From the NCBI RefSeq assembly GCF_001428365.1, contig NZ_LMSH01000002.1, positions 124,001 to 188,000 of the forward strand: a stretch of DNA of 64,000 nucleotides, given 5' to 3'. Positions 31,558 through 39,333 of the stretch are shown piece after piece. Both the position numbers and the translations under genes were made by a program. Each line of letters starts with the position of its first letter. The first letter of the stretch is position 1. The stretch is from Arthrobacter sp. Soil763. GTDB taxonomy: Bacteria; Actinomycetota; Actinomycetes; Actinomycetales; Micrococcaceae. Under the pieces are notes generated by a model, which was not told where the DNA came from, searched no databases, and saw nothing but the letters and a program-made list of their open reading frames with translations.

Positions 31558-34116
31558 CTAGCGGACGACGTCGGGTGCGGCCTGCCGTTGCCCGGCTCGC
31601 CCCGACCACCTGGGCCGCAGCCGGCCCAGTCCGGTCATCACCCGCATCGAGAGGGCCCAATACGCCGCCCCTGCGGCCAGTGAACCGGCCACCGCCGCGG
31701 CGGGGTGGAGCTGCAGCAGGGGCGGGTAAACCAGCCAGTGGACCAGGTAGGCATACAGCGACGCGCTGGCCAGCAGCACCGTCAGGCGCCGCAGCCCCCG
31801 CGGGGCCGGAACGCTGGGCAGCCAGGTCAGCAGCAGAATGCCCGCCAGCAGGGTCCACTCCCGGTTCGGATCCTCGAAAAACCCGGGGATGGTGAGGGCC
31901 GCGATGGCGGAAACGGCCAGCCGGTGGGCCGGGTTCCTGCACTTGGCCACGGCCCAGCCCAGGCCAAAGAGCCACAGCGCCGGCGCCGTATTGGGGACAC
32001 CGGGGTCGACGAGCTCATAGCGGGTGAGCAGGCCCGCGCCGGTGACCACCAGCGGAAACAGGAGCGGGAATGTCCGTTCGGCGCGGTCCGCCCAGGGGAT
32101 GGCGAGCAATGCCGTCATGGCCACAAGGATGTAGACCAGCACCTCAATGAACCAGAAGTGCCACTGGGTGGTCACCTCCTCTGGCCCAATGACTGCATTC
32201 AGGAGCAAAATGTTCGCCGGAGTGTAGTTATCGGTCAGCAGGTACGCGGCGGCGATGAACAGCACGCTCGGCACGACTACCCTGGCGAGGCTGGTCAGCT
32301 GCCGCCGCAGCCGGGGGACCCGCGCTCCGGAGAGCTGAAAGCGGGCGAAATTGAATCCGGCAACCGCCATCAGCACATGCGCCGTGCCCTGCCAATGGAA
32401 GAGACCGACGTGTGTGCTGACGATGCAGACGATCGCAAAGGCCCGGAGCGCAATGCTGGTTTCCAGTCGGGCGAACCACCGCCGCGGGGCGCGGGCCGAC
32501 GGGGCGGGGACATTGCGCTCACGCCGTTCCAAGGCCCCGACAGGGGTCACATGCCAATCGGCCGGCAAATGACCGAGCATCTGCTCAAGCCGGACCGATG
32601 CCGCGACGTAGGACAGGGAGTCGCCGCCGAGCGACACGAACGTGTCAGCGTCGCCGACGTCGGCGACCTCAAGGGTGTCCTCGAAGATGCTTTTGACCTT
32701 GTCACTGCCCTGTCGAGCGGCCGACGTCGACGGCGGCGGGGGTGTGGCGGGCGCGGACAAGGCCAGAACAGCCTGGTAATCGAGCTTGCCGCTGGCCAGC
32801 CGCGGGAGCTGCTCGACGGCGTGCACGGCTACCGCGGCGCGGGGCACCCCAAGGCTCTCCGCCAGGACCTTCCGCAGCAACCCGGTGTCCTGGTCGCCCT
32901 CGACGGCGACGGTGAGGCCTTGGTCCGTCCCCGCGCTGGCCGCGGCCACACCGAGGTCGGCCAGCATCCGCTCCACCTGCCCGAGGTCAATCCGCAAACC
33001 GACAACCTTGATGAACCGGCTGCGCCGACCCACGATTTCGTACACTCCGGCGGGGTGCTGCCGGGCAAGGTCCCCGGTGCGGAGCTCATCGATGGTCCGG
33101 CCGGCCGCAAGGTCCGCCGGTGTTTCGGCATAGCCGAGCATGACGTTGGGGCCGGTGTAGACCAGTTCGCCGTGGTCCAGGCCGGCAACCGGGTCGATCC
33201 GGAACGAGCCGCCGGGCACCGGGACGCCGATGGCGCCCGGGACGGTGTCCGTGAGTTCCGGGGGCAGGTACGCCATCCGGGCCGTGGCTTCGGTTTGCCC
33301 GTACATGACGAACAGGTCCCAGCCGCGCCGCCGGCCGAGCTCGCAGTAGTTGAGGACGTGTTCCGGCGCGAGCCGGCCGCCGGCCTGTGTGACGTACCGG
33401 AGGGTGGGCAGGTCCATGTCGGCAAACCCCACCCGTTCCAGCAGTTCAAAGGTGTACGGCACGGCGGCGAAGGAGGTTGCCTCGTGGCGGCGGAAAAGCT
33501 CCCAGAAGCACGGATCCACCACGGAGAGGTCGGTCAGAACCAGCCCGGCGCCCTGCAGCAGGTGGCTGTTGATGACGGAGAGCCCGTAGCAGTAGGACAT
33601 GGGGAGGGTGGTGATGGCCCGGTCCTCGGCGCCGATGCCGAGGTACTCGGCGATCGACTCGGCGTTGGACTGCAGGTTCTCGTGCGAGAGCCGGACCAGC
33701 TTGGGCGAGCCGGTGGAACCCGAGGTGCTGAGCATCAGGGCGAGATCCGGGTGCAGGGTGTGCACGGTTCCCGGGCGGCGTTCTTCAATGACGGAGCCGC
33801 CGGTGTGCACCACGACGTCGGGGTCGTACGCGGAGACGAGGGACTGCAGGGCTGCGGGTTTGTCGTCGGGAAGGATGATGAGCGGGTGGCCCGCCGCCAG
33901 CGCGGCCAGGTACGCGACGAGCGATTCGACGTCGTTCGAGGCGACGAGCGCCACGAGGCGCCGTTCGGTCCCCAGCCGGTCGGCAAGGTCATCGACGCGG
34001 GCAGCGAGCTCCCGGTAGCTCAGGGTCCCCTCGGCGGTAAGGACGGCGGGCCGGTCCCCATGGGCCGCCAGCTCGGAGGCGAAGGGTACTCGCGCGAGGT
34101 CAGCTTGGGTTGTCAC
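31558..34116 (-). CDS. Adenylation-carrier-acyltransferase fusion, iron-regulated
   Basis: An 852-residue three-part enzyme. Residues 1-450 are an AMP-forming adenylation domain: LMLSTSGSTGSPKLV (P-loop), VMYGQTEATARMAYLPP, YTGPNVMLGYAE, LRTGDLARQHPAGVYEIVGRRS and the C-terminal Lys in LASGKLDYQ. Residues 475-550 hold a phosphopantetheine carrier with Ser500 in LGGDSLSYV. Residues 560-840 are an acyltransferase-3-type membrane domain with about ten helices (RAFAIVCIVSTHVGLFHWQG). It would activate a carboxylic or amino acid, hold it as a thioester and pass it to an acceptor at the membrane. The GTG start follows a leaderless -10 (TAAAGT) overlapped by a DtxR-type iron box. No siderophore genes are beside it. 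Confidence 0.85.
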   Translation of the reverse strand: MTTQADLARVPFASELAAHGDRPAVLTAEGTLSYRELAARVDDLADRLGTERRLVALVASNDVESLVAYLAALAAGHPLIILPDDKPAALQSLVSAYDPDVVVHTGGSVIEERRPGTVHTLHPDLALMLSTSGSTGSPKLVRLSHENLQSNAESIAEYLGIGAEDRAITTLPMSYCYGLSVINSHLLQGAGLVLTDLSVVDPCFWELFRRHEATSFAAVPYTFELLERVGFADMDLPTLRYVTQAGGRLAPEHVLNYCELGRRRGWDLFVMYGQTEATARMAYLPPELTDTVPGAIGVPVPGGSFRIDPVAGLDHGELVYTGPNVMLGYAETPADLAAGRTIDELRTGDLARQHPAGVYEIVGRRSRFIKVVGLRIDLGQVERMLADLGVAAASAGTDQGLTVAVEGDQDTGLLRKVLAESLGVPRAAVAVHAVEQLPRLASGKLDYQAVLALSAPATPPPPSTSAARQGSDKVKSIFEDTLEVADVGDADTFVSLGGDSLSYVAASVRLEQMLGHLPADWHVTPVGALERRERNVPAPSARAPRRWFARLETSIALRAFAIVCIVSTHVGLFHWQGTAHVLMAVAGFNFARFQLSGARVPRLRRQLTSLARVVVPSVLFIAAAYLLTDNYTPANILLLNAVIGPEEVTTQWHFWFIEVLVYILVAMTALLAIPWADRAERTFPLLFPLVVTGAGLLTRYELVDPGVPNTAPALWLFGLGWAVAKCRNPAHRLAVSAIAALTIPGFFEDPNREWTLLAGILLLTWLPSVPAPRGLRRLTVLLASASLYAYLVHWLVYPPLLQLHPAAAVAGSLAAGAAYWALSMRVMTGLGRLRPRWSGRAGQRQAAPDVVR

Positions 34117-34123
34117 CCGGAAG

Positions 34124-34129
34124 ACTTTA
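34124..34129 (-). promoter_or_regulatory. -10 box TAAAGT of a leaderless promoter
   Basis: TAAAGT on the minus strand ends 7 nt before the GTG of the adenylation-acyltransferase gene; the iron box abuts it. Confidence 0.55.
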
Positions 34130-34148
34130 TTAGCTAAGGCTTGCCTAA
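34130..34148. promoter_or_regulatory. DtxR/IdeR-type iron box
   Basis: TTAGCTAAGGCTTGCCTAA matches the DtxR/IdeR consensus TTAGGTTAGSCTAACCTAA at 15 of 19 positions, including both outer arms. It lies immediately upstream of the -10 box, where an iron-loaded repressor would block transcription. Confidence 0.75.
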
Positions 34149-34197
34149 GTAAAACTGGGTTGCTCGGGTCGCGGTTGGCCCGGGGCCATTTTCGCCG

Positions 34198-35436
34198 CTA
34201 CGCGCGGCCCTTCAGGATCAGGTTCCAGTAGACCTGCGGGAAGATGTTGCGGTCCACGACCCAGGAGGCGCGGCTCTCTTTCCACGTCGGCACCTTGGGA
34301 ATCGACGGCATGGGCTGGTACTGGTCGCCGAACTCAGCGAAGACCACCGTTGAACGGGACACCGTGAAGGGGCAGACAGAGTAGCCGTCGTATTTTTCCG
34401 GGAGCGGCTGTCCCTCCCGGGCCGCGACCAGGTTCTTGGCAAGGACCTTGGCCTGCTTCCGCAACGCGCCACCGGACTTGGAGTTGGTGGTGGCTGCGGC
34501 ATCGCCCAGCGACCAGATGTCCGGGAAACGCACGTGCCGGAGCGACTGCGGGTCCACCTCCACAAACCCGCCGGCGTCGCCCGGGGCGGGCAGGTCGGTG
34601 GCCTTCAGCCAGTCCGGCGCCGACTGCGGCGGGACGGCGTTGAGCACGTCGTAGTGCAGTTCCTCGGCGAGGCCGGTGCCGTTGTTTTTGATCAGGACGG
34701 TTTGGGCCCCGGGCGCCACGGTGACCACTTCGCTGTTCAGCCGTAGCTCGATGCCGTACTCGGCGATCGTGCGGTTCAGCTCCTCATCCACTCCCGGCAC
34801 GCCGAACACCGTCGCGGTGGGCTGCACCATCACCACCCGGATGTCCTGCAGGACCCCCTGCTTGCGCCAGTAATCGCAGGCTAGGTACATCGGCTTCTGC
34901 GCCGCGCCGCCGCATTTGATGGGGCCGGAGGGCATGGTGAAAACGGCGGTCCCCGCCTTGAGGCCCTTCAGCAGCGTCCAGGCCTTGGTCGCCAGGTCCA
35001 GCTCGTAGTGGGAGGCGCCGGACGGCGAACGAACGGCCTCGGCGAGGCCCGGGATCTTGTCCCAATCCAGCTGCATCCCCGGGCAGACCACCAGCTGGCC
35101 GTATCCCAGCTGGCCGCCGGAGGCCAGGTTCACCGTCTTGGCGGCGGGGTCTACTCCCACTGCGCCGTCCTGGATCCAGTCCACGCCCCTCGGCATGACG
35201 GCGGCCTGGGCGCGGACGGCGGAGGAGGCGTTGGCCCGCCCGCCGGCGATGTGGGAGAACAGCGGCTGGTAGCGGTGCTCCGCCGCGGGTTCGACCACGG
35301 CCACATCCTCCACCCCGTAGCGCTGGAGGCGGCCCGCCAGCGAGACGCCGGCGTTGCCGCCGCCGATAATGACGACGTCGTGGTGGCGCCTCCCCGTGAA
35401 GTTGCCCTCGGCGGGTGTTCCCTTGCTCAGCGACAT
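34198..35436 (-). CDS. Type II sulfide:quinone oxidoreductase
   Basis: A 412-residue two-dinucleotide-binding FAD flavoprotein. The FAD motif is DVVIIGGGNAGVSLAGRL, with a second site in IWSLGDAAATTNSKSGGA. Two redox cysteines fit the type II SQR (human SQOR-like) pattern: Cys175 in PIKCGGAAQKPMYLA and Cys355 in YDGYSVCPFTVSRSTVVFAEF. It would oxidise sulfide to sulfane sulfur and reduce quinone at the membrane. AGGAG precedes the ATG at 35436. The first six residues (MSLSKG) plus the ribosome site match those of the DUF2945 gene at 37942 almost base for base, suggesting a shared initiation segment. Confidence 0.85.
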   Translation of the reverse strand: MSLSKGTPAEGNFTGRRHHDVVIIGGGNAGVSLAGRLQRYGVEDVAVVEPAAEHRYQPLFSHIAGGRANASSAVRAQAAVMPRGVDWIQDGAVGVDPAAKTVNLASGGQLGYGQLVVCPGMQLDWDKIPGLAEAVRSPSGASHYELDLATKAWTLLKGLKAGTAVFTMPSGPIKCGGAAQKPMYLACDYWRKQGVLQDIRVVMVQPTATVFGVPGVDEELNRTIAEYGIELRLNSEVVTVAPGAQTVLIKNNGTGLAEELHYDVLNAVPPQSAPDWLKATDLPAPGDAGGFVEVDPQSLRHVRFPDIWSLGDAAATTNSKSGGALRKQAKVLAKNLVAAREGQPLPEKYDGYSVCPFTVSRSTVVFAEFGDQYQPMPSIPKVPTWKESRASWVVDRNIFPQVYWNLILKGRA

Positions 35437-35555
35437 CGGCACTCCTTGGCTAGTGCGGTTCTCCAGCGCACGGCTGACTGGCGGCCGGAGCCTCAATAGT
35501 AAGCATGATGAGCTTTTTTGGGTACCGGCCCAGTACGGTTCCGGCACCGGCGCCG

Positions 35556-36980
35556 TCACGCCGGTGCGGCGCCCGCCTGCGCGTCCGGGTGGGCGTACGA
35601 CGCCGAAACCCGCCGGTAGACCGGGGTTAGGAACGCCAGCGCCGCGGCGGCGACCATGATCAGCCCGGCGACCAGGAACACCAGGGCGATGCCGCGGGAG
35701 GTGCCCTCGCCGAGCAGCGGCGCCAGGAGGGCGGCGCCGTCGGCGGACCGCGCAAACGGGATGATCCACACCTGGGCGATCGGGGCGATGAGGAACGAGG
35801 TGACCGGGGCGGCCGCGGACTCGAACGCCATCGCGAAGCCGAACACCCGGCCCTGCCGCTCCAGCGGGACCACGCGTTGGATCACCGTCTGTTCGGCGGC
35901 TTCCACGAACGGCACCAGCACCAGGTAGAGCCAGATCCCGGCGATGTACAACCATGCCCACTCCCGCAGCGTGAACACGGCGCCAAGGATCCCCATCAGG
36001 ATCACGGCGTACAGCATGGTCCGCAGCGGGTTGGCGCCGAGCCCGAACCTGTTGATCAGCGCGCCGCCGATGATGAAGCCGGTGGCGCCGACCGCGAAGT
36101 ACGCGCCCCACAGCTCCACCGGGAACATCTCCAGCCCGTAGGGGTCCATCAGCGCCATGTAGACGCCGCCGATGAAGTTGTTGAACGTGGAGAACACGAT
36201 CAGCGCGAACAGCCCGGAGATGGCCCGGACCGCCGCGAGCGAGCCGCGGAGGTCGAAGCCGCCCTGCGCGTCGGTGCCGGCCGCCTGCGCCTCTTCGGGC
36301 ATGCGCAGGGTGAGCAGGTGCGCGAACGCCAGCGCGGTGAGGATGAGGGCGACGGCGATCGACCCGCCCATGCCGATCAGCCCCACGGACAGCCCGGAGA
36401 GCACTGAGGTGACGATGAACATCAGCCCCTGCACCATGCCCACCAGCCCGTTGGCGTTGGCCCGGCGTTCCGGCTCGATCAGGATGGTGACCGTCGTCGA
36501 GAGCGCGATGTTGCGCATGTTCTCCACTACGGCACCGATCAGGATGATCAGGGTAAAGACCCAGAACCACGGCTGCGTCAGGTCCAGCAGCCGTTCGCCC
36601 GGGACCAGCAGGAACAGGACACCGGCGAGAACGAACATCACCAGGGTGAAGGCGGCCGCGAAGCGCATCACCGCCAGCTTGCGGTATCGGTCCACGTAGG
36701 TGCCGAAACTGATGCTGGAGAGCGCAATGAGCAGCATGTACGCCCCGCCGACGACGCCGGTGGCGATTACGTTCCGCGTCTCCAGGTACACCCAGAAGGT
36801 CAGGGCAAACCAGAGGTAGCTGGTGGTGATGTTGGCCAGGCCCGTGTTCACCAGGATTCCGGTGAAGGTGCGGGACCGCTGCTCCGGGCTGCGTTGGAAC
36901 GGGGCGGGGGCAGTGTCCCCGGGACCGGCGCCGCCGTCGGCCACGGCCGTCCGCGGCGGGACCGGTTCCTGCTCGGTCAT
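35556..36980 (-). CDS. MFS transporter (MFS_3/enterobactin-exporter-like)
   Basis: A 474-residue permease with twelve predicted helices. The N-terminal 40 residues are Pro/Ala-rich. MFS features include DRYRKLAVMRFAAA after helix 2 and VVENMRNIALSTTVTILIEPERRANANGLVGMVQG, the typical ANGL segment of the MFS_3 group (drug and siderophore efflux). Likely an exporter of small molecules. The ATG at 36980 is leaderless, 7 nt after TACACT (36988-36993, minus strand). It is separate from the SQR gene (119-nt gap). Substrate unknown. Confidence 0.85.
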   Translation of the reverse strand: MTEQEPVPPRTAVADGGAGPGDTAPAPFQRSPEQRSRTFTGILVNTGLANITTSYLWFALTFWVYLETRNVIATGVVGGAYMLLIALSSISFGTYVDRYRKLAVMRFAAAFTLVMFVLAGVLFLLVPGERLLDLTQPWFWVFTLIILIGAVVENMRNIALSTTVTILIEPERRANANGLVGMVQGLMFIVTSVLSGLSVGLIGMGGSIAVALILTALAFAHLLTLRMPEEAQAAGTDAQGGFDLRGSLAAVRAISGLFALIVFSTFNNFIGGVYMALMDPYGLEMFPVELWGAYFAVGATGFIIGGALINRFGLGANPLRTMLYAVILMGILGAVFTLREWAWLYIAGIWLYLVLVPFVEAAEQTVIQRVVPLERQGRVFGFAMAFESAAAPVTSFLIAPIAQVWIIPFARSADGAALLAPLLGEGTSRGIALVFLVAGLIMVAAAALAFLTPVYRRVSASYAHPDAQAGAAPA

Positions 36981-36987
36981 GCGTTCC

Positions 36988-36993
36988 AGTGTA
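36988..36993 (-). promoter_or_regulatory. -10 box TACACT of a leaderless promoter
   Basis: TACACT on the minus strand, 7 nt before the MFS ATG. Confidence 0.5.
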
Positions 36994-37128
36994 GTGAGAA
37001 CCGGCCCGCGCGGACACGGTTTTCTTTGGGGCGTCCTTGGCAGGACGACGCGCGGAACCCGGGGCGGCGGGGTAGGCTCGCTTCTGGCCCGGGACGGGTC
37101 TCCCTTTAACGGCTAGGCAGGATTTTTC

Positions 37129-37719
37129 TTGGATTTACTGGGCGGCATGAGCCTCGACAACCTCCGACTCTTTCCGTGGGTTGTGGCCGCTGTGTTTGCG
37201 CTCGCGGCCGGGCTCTGGCGTCCGCGCAAGCTGCACAGCACCGCGGTGGGTGCCGTCCTGCTCTTCGCCGCCCTCAACGCGGCCGCCGGGATCTACGTCC
37301 TGAACCATTTCGGCGATCCGCGCTGGTCCGCCGGGGGAACGCAGCGCCTGACCGCCCCGTCCCTGGAGGGCACGCCCGTCGTCGGGCAGTTTCTGCAACC
37401 CCTGGACGCGGCCCTTAACGGCGTGGTCGGCGGGGTGAACGACTTCCTGGCCTTCAAGGAGGCACTTCCCGTCGCGCTGGACTTCCTGGGAGCCTCCGGC
37501 TGGGCGCTGCTGCTGGCCTTCCCGCTGGCGGTCCTCGCCGCCGTCATCAACTACGTCGCGGCGAAGCGCCGGGCGGCGGCCTTCGCCAAGTACCGGGCCA
37601 CGGTGGACCAGCTTCAGGTGGAGCTTGACCAGGTCAAGCGGCAGCTGTCGCTGCTGGGACCCGCTCACGCCGGATCCGGGGTCGAGGCCCCGGCCGGGCG
37701 CACCGGCCTCGCGCCGTAG
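37129..37719 (+). CDS. Membrane protein of unknown function
   Basis: A 196-residue protein, probably TTG-initiated with AGGCAGGA upstream (an internal ATG at 37147 is the alternative). Helices lie at about residues 14-30 (LFPWVVAAVFALAAGLW), 40-58 and 123-146 (GWALLLAFPLAVLAAVINYV). The section after 150 (AKRRAAAFAKYRATVDQLQVELDQVKRQLSLL) is a probable coiled coil in the cytoplasm. No family recognised. It converges with the DUF2945 gene. Confidence 0.65.
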   Translation: MDLLGGMSLDNLRLFPWVVAAVFALAAGLWRPRKLHSTAVGAVLLFAALNAAAGIYVLNHFGDPRWSAGGTQRLTAPSLEGTPVVGQFLQPLDAALNGVVGGVNDFLAFKEALPVALDFLGASGWALLLAFPLAVLAAVINYVAAKRRAAAFAKYRATVDQLQVELDQVKRQLSLLGPAHAGSGVEAPAGRTGLAP

Positions 37720-37735
37720 ACCGGGCCCGCGGGAA

Positions 37736-37942
37736 CTACTTCTTCTCGGTCAGGGCCGAGGCCTTGTGCGCCGCCCTGGCGCCGGTCTTGTCCGATTCGA
37801 CGATGTACTGCGGTTCGTCCTGGCTGGCCCGGTGGGTACTGCCGTCCAACTCGAAGTCGCTGACCTTCTCCTCCACGATCTTGCCGTGGGTGGGCCCCTG
37901 CGGCGTGTTCCACTCCACGGACGTTCCCTTGCTCAGCGACAT
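37736..37942 (-). CDS. DUF2945 (hypervirulence-associated TUDOR-like) protein
   Basis: A 68-residue protein: KGTSVEWNTPQGPTHGKIVEEKVSDFELDGSTHRASQDEPQYIVESDKTGARAAHKASAL. This is the DUF2945 pattern, with a small SH3/Tudor-like beta barrel. In bacteria its function is unknown. The start at 37942 has GAGGAG upstream. The first 20 coding bases are identical to the beginning of the SQR gene at 35436. Confidence 0.85.
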   Translation of the reverse strand: MSLSKGTSVEWNTPQGPTHGKIVEEKVSDFELDGSTHRASQDEPQYIVESDKTGARAAHKASALTEKK

Positions 37943-38069
37943 TAGTGCTCCTCGGGTTGGCGGTTCCGGCAACTGGCGGGTCATCGGAGCTCCATCGTAG
38001 GCGCGCCGGGCGCTGAAGTGGCCTCCCACGGGTCCCCAGCCCGGGGCCGGCCGTGCCAGACTTTCAGCC

Positions 38070-38417
38070 ATGGAACCGATGGACTGTCTGGTCATTTATG
38101 TCCCCACCGTGGCGGCGCAGGCTGTCCGCCAGGCCATCGGCGATGCCGGGGCGGGGCGGCTGGGCAACTATTCGCACTGCTCGTTCAGCGCCGAGGGGAC
38201 CGGGCGCTTCACGCCGCTGCCGGGCGCGACCCCGGCCATCGGCGCCGTCGGTTCCCCCGAGGAGGTCCCGGAAACCCGGATCGAGGCCATTTACCCGCGG
38301 TCCCGGCGGAGCGCCGTCGTCAACGCCGCCCTTGCCGCGCACCCTTATGAGACGCCCGCCTTTATGACCTTTGCCATCGACGTCGGTGTGCCCGGCGGAG
38401 CGGGGCCCGCGGACTAG
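38070..38417 (+). CDS. YqfO/CutA-like NIF3-associated domain protein
   Basis: A 115-residue protein matching the stand-alone middle (YqfO) domain of NIF3-type proteins: CLVIYVPTVAAQAVRQAIGDAGAGRLGNYSHCSFSAEGTGRFTPLPGATPAIG, then ETRIEAIYPR and AALAAHPYETPAF. The fold is CutA-like and trimeric in relatives. Function unknown. A CAGACT hexamer ends 7 nt before the ATG, suggesting a leaderless message. Its TAG stop and the stop of the convergent hydrolase share the same CTAG tetranucleotide. Confidence 0.8.
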   Translation: MEPMDCLVIYVPTVAAQAVRQAIGDAGAGRLGNYSHCSFSAEGTGRFTPLPGATPAIGAVGSPEEVPETRIEAIYPRSRRSAVVNAALAAHPYETPAFMTFAIDVGVPGGAGPAD

Positions 38418-39253
38418 CCGCTGCCCGCTCCCCGGCTCTCTGGACTGCCGGCGTCCTCACGGGCCCGCGCCAGCCATTCGACGATCAAGGCCTGCACGAG
38501 GGCGGGCTGCTCATGCAGCAGGGCGTGGCCGGCGCGGTCCAGGACCGCAAGGGTGCAGTGCGGGTACTGCCCGGCCAGCTCCGCCGGACCCGCGAAGCCC
38601 GAGGTGGAATCCTGCCGTCCGGCCAGCACGAGGACCGGCTGCGCGTAGGGCGCTCCCGGTCCCGGCCGGCGGCGCAGCGCCCAGCGCGAAAAGATCCGCG
38701 CCAGTCCGGACTCGTCCACGAGCGGGGCGGCCGGGGCCACGGTTTCCCGGAACCGGTCCAGGGTGTCCGCCGTCTGGACCACGAAGTAGCCCCGGTAGGA
38801 CGCCTCAAGCTCCGGGCCGAGGTCCACGGACAGGCCGGGCGAGGACACCAGTACCTCGTGCTCGGGCACGTCCCCGGTGCTGGCGCCCACCGGGCAGACC
38901 AGCGCCAGGCCGACCACCTGCTCCGGCCGGTGCTCGGCAATGGCCCGGGCCAGGTATCCGCCGTAGGAGTGGCCGATGACCAGCAGCGGGCCGGGGCCGA
39001 TCACGGTGTCGATGAAGTCGAGCAGGAGGTCCAGCACGTCGTCGTTGCCGGCCAAGCTGCCATGTGCCGGGGTGAGGCCCATCCCGGGAAGGTCCGGGTA
39101 CAGGCGCCTGAAGCCGGGTGCGGCGGCGAAGACCGGTTCCAGGGCGCCCTCGATCTCCCGGTGGTCCACCCCGACGCCGTGCAGGGCGAGGACCGGCGTC
39201 CCGCCGCCGGACTCGACGTAATGCACCGGCACCCCGCGGACCGTCGCTTCCAT
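38414..39253 (-). CDS. Alpha/beta hydrolase
   Basis: A 279-residue serine hydrolase: oxyanion segment [28 protein letters not shown], nucleophile elbow [14 protein letters not shown] (Ser in G-H-S-Y-G), acid in [14 protein letters not shown], and His in [13 protein letters not shown]. Full catalytic triad. Substrate unknown. The ATG at 39253 is leaderless, 6 nt after TACACT (39260-39265, minus strand); the upstream open frame is the antisense of the cytochrome gene and was rejected. Its stop overlaps the YqfO-like gene. Confidence 0.87.
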   Translation of the reverse strand: MEATVRGVPVHYVESGGGTPVLALHGVGVDHREIEGALEPVFAAAPGFRRLYPDLPGMGLTPAHGSLAGNDDVLDLLLDFIDTVIGPGPLLVIGHSYGGYLARAIAEHRPEQVVGLALVCPVGASTGDVPEHEVLVSSPGLSVDLGPELEASYRGYFVVQTADTLDRFRETVAPAAPLVDESGLARIFSRWALRRRPGPGAPYAQPVLVLAGRQDSTSGFAGPAELAGQYPHCTLAVLDRAGHALLHEQPALVQALIVEWLARAREDAGSPESRGAGSG

Positions 39254-39259
39254 CCCGCC

Positions 39260-39265
39260 AGTGTA
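39260..39265 (-). promoter_or_regulatory. -10 box TACACT of a leaderless promoter
   Basis: TACACT on the minus strand, 6 nt before the hydrolase ATG. It lies in the 80-nt gap downstream of the cytochrome b gene. Confidence 0.5.
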
Positions 39266-39333
39266 GAACCGGCGGCCCCGCCGCGTCCCGGCCTCCGGGA
39301 GGCCGCCTCGACGTCGGCGGCGGAGGCCCGGGC

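Noticed and set aside
31705..34137. Long open frame on the + strand opposite the adenylation-acyltransferase gene
   Set aside because: It is antisense to a gene with clear domain motifs, its translation is Gly/Arg/Asp-rich without domains, and such frames are common in high-GC DNA.
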